Below, piece by piece: positions 1 to 5,403 of a stretch of 5,403 nt of DNA. This stretch comes from Smithellaceae bacterium (GTDB lineage Bacteria; Desulfobacterota; Syntrophia; Syntrophales; JAQULV01). Made by a program: the position numbers and the translations under genes. The notes under the pieces are model-generated. The model made no database searches, was not told the DNA's origin, and worked only from the letters and a program-made list of their open reading frames with translations. Within the stretch, counting starts at the first letter, position 1. Each line of letters opens with the position of its first letter. The stretch is taken from assembly GCA_028718405.1 (NCBI GenBank), contig JAQULV010000124.1, positions 1 to 5,403 of the forward strand, given 5' to 3'.

Positions 1-974
1 TGATCCTTTTCTTTTCCTTCGTCAATTACCGTGGAATTCGCTGGGGCGGCACCACTCAGGATCTGTTTACTATGGGAGCTCTGTCGATCCTTGTTGTTTT
101 CATTGTCGGGGGACTCCTCTCCTCCGGAGGCAGCTGGGGGCACTTTTCCACGCAATCCGTCGCTGCACCGGAATTCTCGCGGCTTCTGGGAGGACCGATG
201 ATCGCCGTGATTTTTACCTACAGCGGTTGGTTCGCTTCGACCTACATCGGCAGCGAGATCCGCAACCCTCGCAAGAACCTGCCCCTGTCACTGATCATCG
301 GCACATTGACGGTAACGGCCCTCTACTGCCTGATGAATGTCACCTATCTCTACGGTCTCCCCTTGCCGGAGATGAAAGGTGTCCTCAACGTCGCCGCACG
401 GACGGCAGAGGTCTTGTTCTCACCGACCTTCTCCTACGCGATTACCCTGGCCATCGTCCTGGCGATCGCTTCCAGCATCAACGCCAATGCCTTGGGCGCC
501 GCCCGGATCTATTACGCAATGGCTCAAGATGGGATCTTCTGGTCCCGGCTCGGTGAGGTTCATCCTCGCTTCGGCACCCCTCACGTCGCCATCGCAAGTC
601 AAGCGCTGCTGGCGACACTGCTGGTCAGTTTGGGTACCTTTGCGCAGCTTCTGGGATACGTTGTTTTCTTCATGCTGTTCACGTCGATCATGACCGCCGC
701 AGCTGTTTTTATCCTGCGCCGGAACAAGCCGACGCAAGACCGACCGTACAGAACGTTAGGCTATCCCTTCGTACCCCTTGTCTTTATCGTGGCCTATGTC
801 TGGATCGCCGCAAGGATATGCACCGAGCAGCCGGGAACGTCGTTTCTTGGCTTCGCCATCGCCGCTTCGGGAGTGCCGTTCTATCTCCTCTGGGCACGCG
901 GGAAAAGAGCCCCTGTGGGCGAAGAAACCTCCCTCGCGGAGGAGATGGCGGTCAATCCGTCACAATCTAAGTGA
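1..974 (+). CDS. APC-family amino acid permease, C-terminal part (5' end outside window)
   Basis: This is an inner-membrane secondary transporter of the amino acid-polyamine-organocation (APC) family. The reading frame is open from base 3, before the first ATG at 72, and reads a NYRGIRWG segment typical of the loop after about TM5, so the gene starts upstream of the window. Visible family marks are YSGW followed by SEIRNPRKNLP (about 219-283), which resembles the E-x-x-NP-x-x-N-x-P motif after TM6. GAARIYYAMAQDG (495-533) is the conserved loop before HPRFGTP (561-581), and PYRTLGYP (744-767) precedes the last pair of helices. About seven hydrophobic helices are visible, as expected for the second half of a 12-TM protein, and the tail is short and hydrophilic. 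Substrate specificity cannot be read; an amino acid is the family default. It lies 61 bases upstream of the receptor on the same strand with no terminator between, so cotranscription is possible but unproven. Confidence 0.9.
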   Translation, partial: ILFFSFVNYRGIRWGGTTQDLFTMGALSILVVFIVGGLLSSGGSWGHFSTQSVAAPEFSRLLGGPMIAVIFTYSGWFASTYIGSEIRNPRKNLPLSLIIGTLTVTALYCLMNVTYLYGLPLPEMKGVLNVAARTAEVLFSPTFSYAITLAIVLAIASSINANALGAARIYYAMAQDGIFWSRLGEVHPRFGTPHVAIASQALLATLLVSLGTFAQLLGYVVFFMLFTSIMTAAAVFILRRNKPTQDRPYRTLGYPFVPLVFIVAYVWIAARICTEQPGTSFLGFAIAASGVPFYLLWARGKRAPVGEETSLAEEMAVNPSQSK

Positions 975-1001
975 AGAGAAAGGGAAGTTCAGTTTATCCG
1001 A

Positions 1002-1007
1002 TATAAA
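1002..1007 (+). promoter_or_regulatory. weak candidate -10 box upstream of the receptor gene
   Basis: The 61-base gap between permease and receptor is AT-rich around 991-1017 and contains TATAAA (1002-1007), close to the TATAAT consensus. It sits inside a short inverted repeat, GATAT-AA-ATATC (1000-1011). No good TTGACA-like -35 box lies 16-18 bases upstream, where the sequence is purine-rich, so this would be a weak or activator-dependent promoter if it is real. The position, about 29 bases before the start codon, fits a short leader. This is inference from composition only. Confidence 0.2.
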
Positions 1008-1021
1008 TATCTCATAAGTGG

Positions 1022-1029
1022 AAAGGAGG
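1022..1029 (+). promoter_or_regulatory. strong ribosome binding site of the receptor gene
   Basis: AAAGGAGG lies six bases before the ATG at 1036. This near-perfect Shine-Dalgarno sequence decides the start. The in-frame GTG at 1018 lies upstream of the site and would put it inside the coding region, so 1036 is preferred. Confidence 0.85.
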
Positions 1030-1035
1030 ATCTCT

Positions 1036-3129
1036 ATGGTAAGAAAGTGGAACCTGCTAAGTTTGATTTTAATTTTTGTCCTTTGTCTGTATGGGGCGTC
1101 GGTTTGCAGTGAAGCGGCCGCGGCAGCCAAAGACTTCGAGACCTACACTCTCGGTGAGGTTTTGGTGACCGCCAACAAACCGAAGGTGGAAGAGATGGCC
1201 ATCGATACAGTGGTCACCGCTGAAGATATCGCTGCCACGAGCAGCCATACCGTGGCGGAGGCACTCGCCAACGCCCCCGGGGTGCGCGTGACGACGGGGC
1301 GGAAGAACGCCCCCGGCATCAGCATCCACGGCTTCGATCAGAGCCGTATCCTGACGCTCATCGACGGTGTGCCTTATTACGAAACCTACTACGGGAAACT
1401 GGACCTCAACCAGATTCCTGTCGATAACATCGCCAAGATCGAAGTCATCAAGGGAGCCGCTTCTGTCCTTTACGGCGCAAATAACCTGGGCGGCGTTATC
1501 AACATCGTCACCAAGAAGGCAGCGGGGAAACCTTTTACCAGCTTCAGCGCCGAGGCCAGCGAAAACGAAACTCATCGCATCTCCGTCACCAACGGTATGA
1601 AGAAGGGTATCTTCAGCTACTGGATCAATTATGCCTTCCAGGAATCCGATGGCTGGAACCTTTCTGATGATTTCACGGCGCGCCCGGGAAGCTACAAAGT
1701 GCAACTGCTGAGCGGAAGCCTCCCTCCCGGCGTTACGGCGGGTACAAAGAATGCCGTCCTGGAAGACGGCGACACCAGGAACAATTCCGATTTCAGAACC
1801 AACGACCTGTGGGTAAAATTAGGAGTCGAGCCGCAGCAGGATTCGGAGTACTACGTCAATCTCCACTACCTGAACAAGGAAAAGGGTTCCCCATCATCGA
1901 CCGGTCTCGTCTCCGGATCGGAAAAGGTTATGTACGATTCGGTTGGTGGCAACTTCTCAACCTTTGCCCGGATGCCCAAATATCTGGATTGGGGAATTGA
2001 TCTCGACGGCAAGCAGAAGATCACCGAACCCCTGACGCTGAAAGCAAAAGCGTTCTACCATCACCACATCGACGATTATGCGTCCTACTCCGATCCTACC
2101 TATCAGACCCAGATCGCTCTGAGTCGCTACGAGGATTACGTGATCGGCACCGATCTTATGGGGGAATACCAGCCGGTCGAGGAAGATATCATCCGTGCGG
2201 CCTTCCATTACAAAGGCGACTCCCACAAGCAGCGCTCCGATGTCTTCCTGCCGTATGATACGTCGTTTGGCATCACCAGTTCCTTCGACCTGGAAAACGA
2301 GTACAACGGCGTCAAGGATCTCTCTGTTGTAACCGGCATCGGCTACAACCGTTTCGAGGTGACCAGGGCGGAGAAGAACCAAGTCAGGCAGAATAAGCCA
2401 ACCTTAGGTGAGATCGATGCCCTCGCGGGTGCAAACTATAAGATTTCCGGGGCCACCAAGGTTTACGCTTCTCTGGCCCGGAAGACCCGCTTCCCCACCC
2501 TGAGCGAACTGTTCGGTTCAATGGGCACGGTGGATCTGAAACCGGAGAAGAGCCTTAACTATACGGCGGGCGTGGCCCATTCCCTCTCAAGCTATGTCAA
2601 AATGGATTTCGCTCTGTTTCACCATGACGTCACCGACATGATCTCGAAGGACGCGCCGGGTGCCTTTTCCGGAAAGTTCATCAATTACGCCAACGTCAAG
2701 ATGTTTGGTGCTGAACTCGCCGCCGAGGCCTATCCTTGCGAATCGTTGAGCATCAGGCTGGATTACACATACAACTACGCCCGCAATTTCAGTGACGATC
2801 GCGTGAGCAATTACGTGACCTTTACCCCCGAGCATAAGGCCGATCTCGGTATCGAGTATACGGTTCCCAAGATCGCCACCAAGCTCTGCTTGAACGGCCT
2901 CTATATGGGCCGCGCCTACTCGCAGGTCCCCACGCCGGGCCGCCCCGCGGATCCGCTTCTGGAGACGGGTGACTACACTATCTTCGATGTGAAGATTGTG
3001 CAGGGGTTTCTCAAGCACTACGAGGCGTACGTAGCCGCGAACAACGTTCTCGATGCTAATTATGAACAGGAGGCAGGCTTCCCGGCCCCGGGACGCGCCT
3101 TTTGGGTAGGACTGTCGGCAAAATTCTAG
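1036..3129 (+). CDS. TonB-dependent outer membrane receptor, ligand unknown
   Basis: This outer-membrane beta-barrel receptor imports a scarce ligand into the periplasm using energy from TonB. The product is 697 aa, a usual length for the BtuB/FepA-like group. Residues 1-31 form a signal peptide: VRK, a hydrophobic core, then an Ala run. There is no proper lipobox before C24. LGEVLVTA (39-46) looks like a TonB box. The plug domain spans about 50-160, with conserved EALANAPGV (75-83), R104-ILTLIDGVP, the IEVIKGAASVLYGANNLGGVINI segment (135-157) and T159. The remainder is barrel. It includes FPTLSELFG (from 486) and DLKPEKS (500-506), matching the conserved FRAP-TLSEL/NP-LKPE region, and it ends in the terminal Phe (F697) expected for BAM insertion. 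No His lies between these two motifs, so a typical heme receptor is unlikely. The ATG at 1036 is chosen for its strong ribosome binding site. The exbB-exbD-tonB genes downstream support the role. Siderophore, cobalamin or another ligand all remain open. Confidence 0.93.
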   Translation: MVRKWNLLSLILIFVLCLYGASVCSEAAAAAKDFETYTLGEVLVTANKPKVEEMAIDTVVTAEDIAATSSHTVAEALANAPGVRVTTGRKNAPGISIHGFDQSRILTLIDGVPYYETYYGKLDLNQIPVDNIAKIEVIKGAASVLYGANNLGGVINIVTKKAAGKPFTSFSAEASENETHRISVTNGMKKGIFSYWINYAFQESDGWNLSDDFTARPGSYKVQLLSGSLPPGVTAGTKNAVLEDGDTRNNSDFRTNDLWVKLGVEPQQDSEYYVNLHYLNKEKGSPSSTGLVSGSEKVMYDSVGGNFSTFARMPKYLDWGIDLDGKQKITEPLTLKAKAFYHHHIDDYASYSDPTYQTQIALSRYEDYVIGTDLMGEYQPVEEDIIRAAFHYKGDSHKQRSDVFLPYDTSFGITSSFDLENEYNGVKDLSVVTGIGYNRFEVTRAEKNQVRQNKPTLGEIDALAGANYKISGATKVYASLARKTRFPTLSELFGSMGTVDLKPEKSLNYTAGVAHSLSSYVKMDFALFHHDVTDMISKDAPGAFSGKFINYANVKMFGAELAAEAYPCESLSIRLDYTYNYARNFSDDRVSNYVTFTPEHKADLGIEYTVPKIATKLCLNGLYMGRAYSQVPTPGRPADPLLETGDYTIFDVKIVQGFLKHYEAYVAANNVLDANYEQEAGFPAPGRAFWVGLSAKF

Positions 3130-3142
3130 AAATGAGATTTTC

Positions 3143-3178
3143 TGGGAAAGGGACGCGGTGATCTGCGTCCCTTTCCCA
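3143..3178 (+). terminator. perfect 14-bp hairpin between receptor and exbB (attenuator, processing or stability element)
   Basis: TGGGAAAGGGACGC (3143-3156) is exactly complementary to GCGTCCCTTTCCCA (3165-3178), with an 8-base loop. A G-U and a G-C pair could extend the stem to 16 bp closed by a UGAU tetraloop. It starts 13 bases after the receptor stop codon and ends 22 bases before the exbB start. No T-run follows it on either strand, so it is not a classical intrinsic terminator. Too little room remains after it for a separate exbB promoter. It more likely protects the 3' end of the receptor mRNA or gives partial termination, so that receptor is made in excess over ExbB/ExbD/TonB. The structure is seen directly; the function is inferred. 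Confidence 0.65.
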
Positions 3179-3200
3179 ACGATACGACGGACGGGAAGAA

Positions 3201-3635
3201 ATGGAATGGTTAAGCTACGCAATTGATTACGGCATCATAGGTCTGCTCGTCGTTTTGAGCATCATCTCCATCGGGGTTGCCATTGAGCGTCACCTGCTGT
3301 ATCGGCGCTTCGACGTGAGCAGTTATACGAATAAAAAGTCATTGGAGATGGAGTTGACGGACAGACTCCACATCATCGCCACGATCGGCAGCAACGCGCC
3401 CTATATTGGTCTTTTGGGCACCGTTTTAGGTATCATGCTCACCTTCTACAATATAGGCCAGGAAGGTTTCATGGACACGGGCAAGATTATGGTAGGCCTC
3501 GCTCTGGCCTTGAAGGCAACGGCCTTGGGTCTGGTCGTGGCCATTCCATCCGTGGCGCTTTACAACTTTCTGCTCCGGCGCGTTAAGGTCCTTTTGGCCC
3601 TGTGGGAGATGGAAAATGGACGAAAAGGAATTTGA
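3201..3635 (+). CDS. exbB: TonB-system energizer ExbB, compact (group 2) form; MotA/TolQ/ExbB proton channel family
   Basis: ExbB is the inner-membrane proton-channel subunit that drives TonB together with ExbD. The protein is only 144 aa against 244 in E. coli, and matches the short group 2 ExbB known from Helicobacter and Campylobacter. Three membrane helices are visible at about 11-28, 58-82 and 96-121. The TM1 end carries the conserved E29-R30. NAPYIGLLGTVLGIM (65-79) is the family signature with T74, and KATALGLVVAIPSVALYN (105-122) is the TM3 signature with T107. These threonines correspond to T148 and T181 of E. coli ExbB. By eye the E. coli TM3 glutamate (E176) is replaced by L102, with a Lys at 105. 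The start at 3201 is the only Met near the N-terminus, preceded by a modest GGGAAG site. The last 20 bases overlap exbD, suggesting translational coupling. Confidence 0.93.
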   Translation: MEWLSYAIDYGIIGLLVVLSIISIGVAIERHLLYRRFDVSSYTNKKSLEMELTDRLHIIATIGSNAPYIGLLGTVLGIMLTFYNIGQEGFMDTGKIMVGLALALKATALGLVVAIPSVALYNFLLRRVKVLLALWEMENGRKGI

Positions 3636-3996
3636 TTATATCAACGTCATCCCGCTCGTGGACGTGATGTTGGTTCTGCTCACCATTGTGCTCACAACAT
3701 CTTCCTTCATCGCTACGGGGATGATTCCCATAGAACTGCCGCAGGCTAAAGCGAGCCACGTCGAGACACTGAGGACCCAGACGATAGAGATCGATGGCCA
3801 GAGACGACTCTATCTAAATTCCTGCCCGCTCACTCTCTCCGAACTTGGTGCAGCCGTGAATTCGCTCAATAGACAGACGCCCGTATTGATCCGCGCGGAC
3901 CGGGATATCGCCCTGCAAGTTTTCGTCGACGTCATCGATCTGATCAAGACCAAGGGATTCGCCAAGGTCAGTCTGCAGACCGAGGAGTTGAAATGA
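3616..3996 (+). CDS. exbD: TonB-system transport protein ExbD (group 2 type)
   Basis: ExbD is the second subunit of the inner-membrane proton motor that energizes TonB. The 126-aa protein has a short cytoplasmic N-terminus (1-11), one membrane helix (about 12-33) and a periplasmic domain (about 40-126), the standard ExbD/TolR layout. The signature INVIPLVDVMLVLLTIVL (9-26) contains D16, the essential protonatable Asp that corresponds to D25 of E. coli ExbD. The periplasmic part shows the usual pattern: IEIDGQRRLYLN, then TLSELGAAV, then PVLIRADRDIALQVFVDVIDLIKTKG, ending in KVSLQTEE. GGGAG at 3604-3608 lies seven bases before the ATG and lies inside the end of exbB. The stop overlaps the tonB start by four bases. 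The protein looks complete and intact. Confidence 0.95.
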   Translation: MDEKEFDYINVIPLVDVMLVLLTIVLTTSSFIATGMIPIELPQAKASHVETLRTQTIEIDGQRRLYLNSCPLTLSELGAAVNSLNRQTPVLIRADRDIALQVFVDVIDLIKTKGFAKVSLQTEELK

Positions 3997-4697
3997 ACCA
4001 GCGACGTCGGGCATTCAACATTTCCGTCCTGATCCACGGTGTGTTGATCCTCGCCGCCATCCAGGCGGGACAGATATGGAAAGGGGCGCCACATCTGCGA
4101 TTGATAAACTTTGACGTCAGTCAGGGTACGGCGCGATCGGGTGTTACCCCTGCGAAGGCACCAGAGAGGATTGTTTCCTCCCCCACGGCTCAAGTCAGTC
4201 CGGCTCCGCCGCAGATCGCGGAGCAGAAGCAGGTCCCGCCCCCCCAAGTGCAGGCGGAATCGGAAGTGACGGCGCCGATGGACGTTTCTCCCGCTCCGCC
4301 GCAGACCCCGTCATACGCGACAAGCCGCACGCCGGCCGCCCAAGTCTTCGCCTCTGCCAGCAGAGGCGAGGGAGCATCTGGAACCGATGATCCTGCGAGA
4401 GGCAAATCGTCTCTCGATCGCTATTTGGCCGAGCATTTCAGCTACATCAGGGACAAAATTCAGAGAAACATCGTTTTCCCCGCGGTGGCCCAGCGCATGG
4501 GATGGCAAGGGAAGGTGATCCTTGCCTTCATCATCACATCAGACGGGGCGGTAAAAGACCTAAAGATCACCCGCAGCTCGGGCTATCCCATCTTGGACCG
4601 CTGCGCCGTAAACACGGTGAGAGACACGGCCCCTTTTCCCAGACCGCCGCTGGAGGCGCAATTGGTAATGCCCGTTGTTTTCAAGCTGCGTGATTGA
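3993..4697 (+). CDS. tonB: TonB, periplasm-spanning energy transducer
   Basis: TonB links the ExbB-ExbD motor to the TonB box of outer-membrane receptors. The 234-aa protein has a basic N-terminus (RRR at 4-6) and a single signal-anchor helix (about 10-29). That helix holds the S11-x3-H15 motif matching the essential S16-x3-H20 of E. coli TonB. A Pro/Ala/Gln-rich linker spans about 50-140 and is less Glu-Pro/Lys-Pro in character than in E. coli. It carries VSPAPPQ twice (68-74, 98-104). The C-terminal domain (about 148-234) has YIRDKIQRNIVFP (151-163), G170-x2-G173 followed by KVILAF, DGAVKDLKITRSSGYPILD (184-202), and a final beta strand ending VVFKLRD. An unusual Cys (C204) sits in the helix after SSG. 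The start ATG overlaps the exbD stop as ATGA, with GAGGAG just upstream. The gene is convergent with the HD-domain gene, whose stop lies 21 bases away. Confidence 0.93.
   Translation: MNQRRRAFNISVLIHGVLILAAIQAGQIWKGAPHLRLINFDVSQGTARSGVTPAKAPERIVSSPTAQVSPAPPQIAEQKQVPPPQVQAESEVTAPMDVSPAPPQTPSYATSRTPAAQVFASASRGEGASGTDDPARGKSSLDRYLAEHFSYIRDKIQRNIVFPAVAQRMGWQGKVILAFIITSDGAVKDLKITRSSGYPILDRCAVNTVRDTAPFPRPPLEAQLVMPVVFKLRD
4194..4304 (+). repeat. two in-frame direct repeats in the tonB linker (VSPAPPQ)
   Basis: The peptide VSPAPPQ is encoded at 4194-4214 and again at 4284-4304, exactly 90 bases (30 codons) apart. Within them the 13 bases GCTCCGCCGCAGA (4203-4215 and 4293-4305) are identical. The repeat is short and may mark an old duplication in the low-complexity linker, whose length sets the reach of TonB across the periplasm. 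It could also be chance in Pro-rich sequence. Confidence 0.4.
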
Positions 4698-4718
4698 AAG
4701 GAAGATGGCCGCGATGAT

Positions 4719-5403
4719 CTACGGTTTGAACTTGTTCAGCTTCGCCATGATCTCGCCGCGCTTCAATTGGCTAAGATAATCGTCCTCGTGTTCCTGGAGT
4801 ACCTGCCTGAGATAGCCGATATTTTTCTCGATCGTCGACGCATAGAGATCCTCATCGATACTCCAACGCTCACGGAAATGATTGATCATGAAGCGATTGA
4901 CCCCGCCCAACTGGCTTATAAATCGCTTCTTCGTCATCTCGTAAAAACCGATCGTCTTGCGTAGCAGGTCGAACTCGCTGTCGAAACCCTCCACGTTGGC
5001 TTCGGCAAATTCATGATAGAGAAAAATAAGTTTTTCCAGATAGAGACGGTCTCCCATCTGTCCCAGCAGGTCGGCGGTTCCCAGCATCATCCCGAGGAGC
5101 TCGACCTCCGGCGAAGGGAAGTCCAGCTCACCCACGTCGGTACTCAACCCGGTGCAATTGAGGATCTTCTCGAAGTTGTCAATCTCGTCACCGAAATAAT
5201 CATTGCTCCGGTAATAGGTCTTGATAAAATCTATACTCCGGTCGATATGCACCACTGTGTATTTGGCCCCTGTGCCGTCAAGGTCTCCGGCGGTCTGAAT
5301 GTATCCGGTATCGTGCATCAGCGCGCTCACAAGACCCACGTTAACCTGTTTCGCCGTAAACCTTATGCCTTCAAACTGCGCGCCATGTATGAGCCGCGCC
5401 ATG
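4719..5403 (-). CDS. HD-domain protein (probable phosphohydrolase), N-terminus outside window
   Basis: This is a probable metal-dependent HD-superfamily protein of unknown substrate. The frame reaches the window edge. The Met encoded at 5402 is probably internal, because the sequence begins in the middle of the first HD helix (ARLIHGA). The first conserved His would normally lie a few residues upstream. Numbering from that Met, LMHDTGYI (28-35) holds the HD pair H30-D31. H52 lies in a following VHIDRSIDF helix, and GTADLLGQMGDR (108-119) supplies the late conserved Asp (D111). YLEKLIFLYHEF and a charged helical C-terminus ending near NKFKP complete the 227 visible residues. I recognise the fold but no named subfamily, and there is no GYP signature. 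Phosphodiesterase, nucleotidase or a signalling role are all possible. It is convergent with tonB, and no terminator is visible in the 21-base spacer. Its promoter is outside the window, and a link to the TonB module is not indicated. Confidence 0.8.
   Translation of the reverse strand, partial: MARLIHGAQFEGIRFTAKQVNVGLVSALMHDTGYIQTAGDLDGTGAKYTVVHIDRSIDFIKTYYRSNDYFGDEIDNFEKILNCTGLSTDVGELDFPSPEVELLGMMLGTADLLGQMGDRLYLEKLIFLYHEFAEANVEGFDSEFDLLRKTIGFYEMTKKRFISQLGGVNRFMINHFRERWSIDEDLYASTIEKNIGYLRQVLQEHEDDYLSQLKRGEIMAKLNKFKP

Noticed and set aside
1000..1018. Possible Fur box upstream of the receptor
   Set aside because: Only about 9 of 19 bases match the classical Fur consensus when aligned at GATA, and the second half does not match.
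1018..1035. In-frame GTG start for the receptor, adding six residues
   Set aside because: The AAAGGAGG ribosome binding site (1022-1029) lies downstream of this GTG and is ideally placed for the ATG at 1036. The six extra residues also carry charge ahead of the signal peptide.
1030..1110. Receptor as a lipoprotein
   Set aside because: The bases before C24 encode A-S-V, and Val just before the Cys does not fit a lipobox. An ordinary signal peptide ending in the Ala run fits better.
1069..1704. Long open frame (211 codons) on the minus strand inside the receptor gene
   Set aside because: It is antisense to a clearly conserved coding region. Its product is rich in Arg, Gly and Asp with no recognisable domain, which is a usual by-product of GC-rich coding sequence.
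2587..3222. Long open frame (211 codons) on the minus strand across the receptor end and the hairpin
   Set aside because: It is a shadow of the receptor barrel. It starts inside exbB, has no ribosome binding site of note and shows no domain.
3810..4247. Open frame on the minus strand across exbD and tonB
   Set aside because: It is antisense to two well-supported genes and its sequence has no family features.
4727..4738. Inverted repeat TGAAC-TT-GTTCA near the end of the HD-domain gene as a terminator
   Set aside because: The arms are only five bases, it lies within coding sequence, and no T-run follows on either strand.

Overview
The window comes from a Gram-negative bacterium: it holds an outer-membrane TonB-dependent receptor together with the inner-membrane parts that power it. 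The base composition is moderately GC-rich. The energizer genes are of the compact 'group 2' ExbB/ExbD type, and the HD-domain protein at the right edge carries a motif I associate with deltaproteobacteria. I infer a Desulfobacterota-like host, but this is a weak inference made without any database search.

Layout. From 1 to 974 (+) lies the C-terminal two-thirds or so of an APC-family amino acid permease, whose start is off the left edge. After a 61-base gap comes a complete TonB-dependent receptor (1036-3129, +, 697 aa). A 71-base gap follows, containing a perfect 14-bp hairpin (3143-3178) with no U-tract. Then come three tightly packed genes on the same strand: exbB (3201-3635), exbD (3616-3996, 20-base overlap) and tonB (3993-4697, 4-base ATGA overlap). 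On the opposite strand and convergent with tonB, an HD-domain protein (4719-5403) runs off the right edge.

How the genes fit together. ExbB and ExbD form a proton-driven motor in the inner membrane. TonB spans the periplasm and passes the energy to the plug domain of the receptor, so that the receptor can import a scarce ligand. The whole energy chain for this receptor is encoded in one run, so the module looks self-contained. The ligand cannot be read from the sequence. No ABC transporter, siderophore or cobalamin gene lies within the window, and the permease next door may or may not be related.

Novelty. I see no clearly new system here. The most useful observations are the hairpin placed between receptor and exbB, the very compact ExbB that lacks the TM3 glutamate of the E. 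coli protein, and the uncharacterised HD-domain protein.
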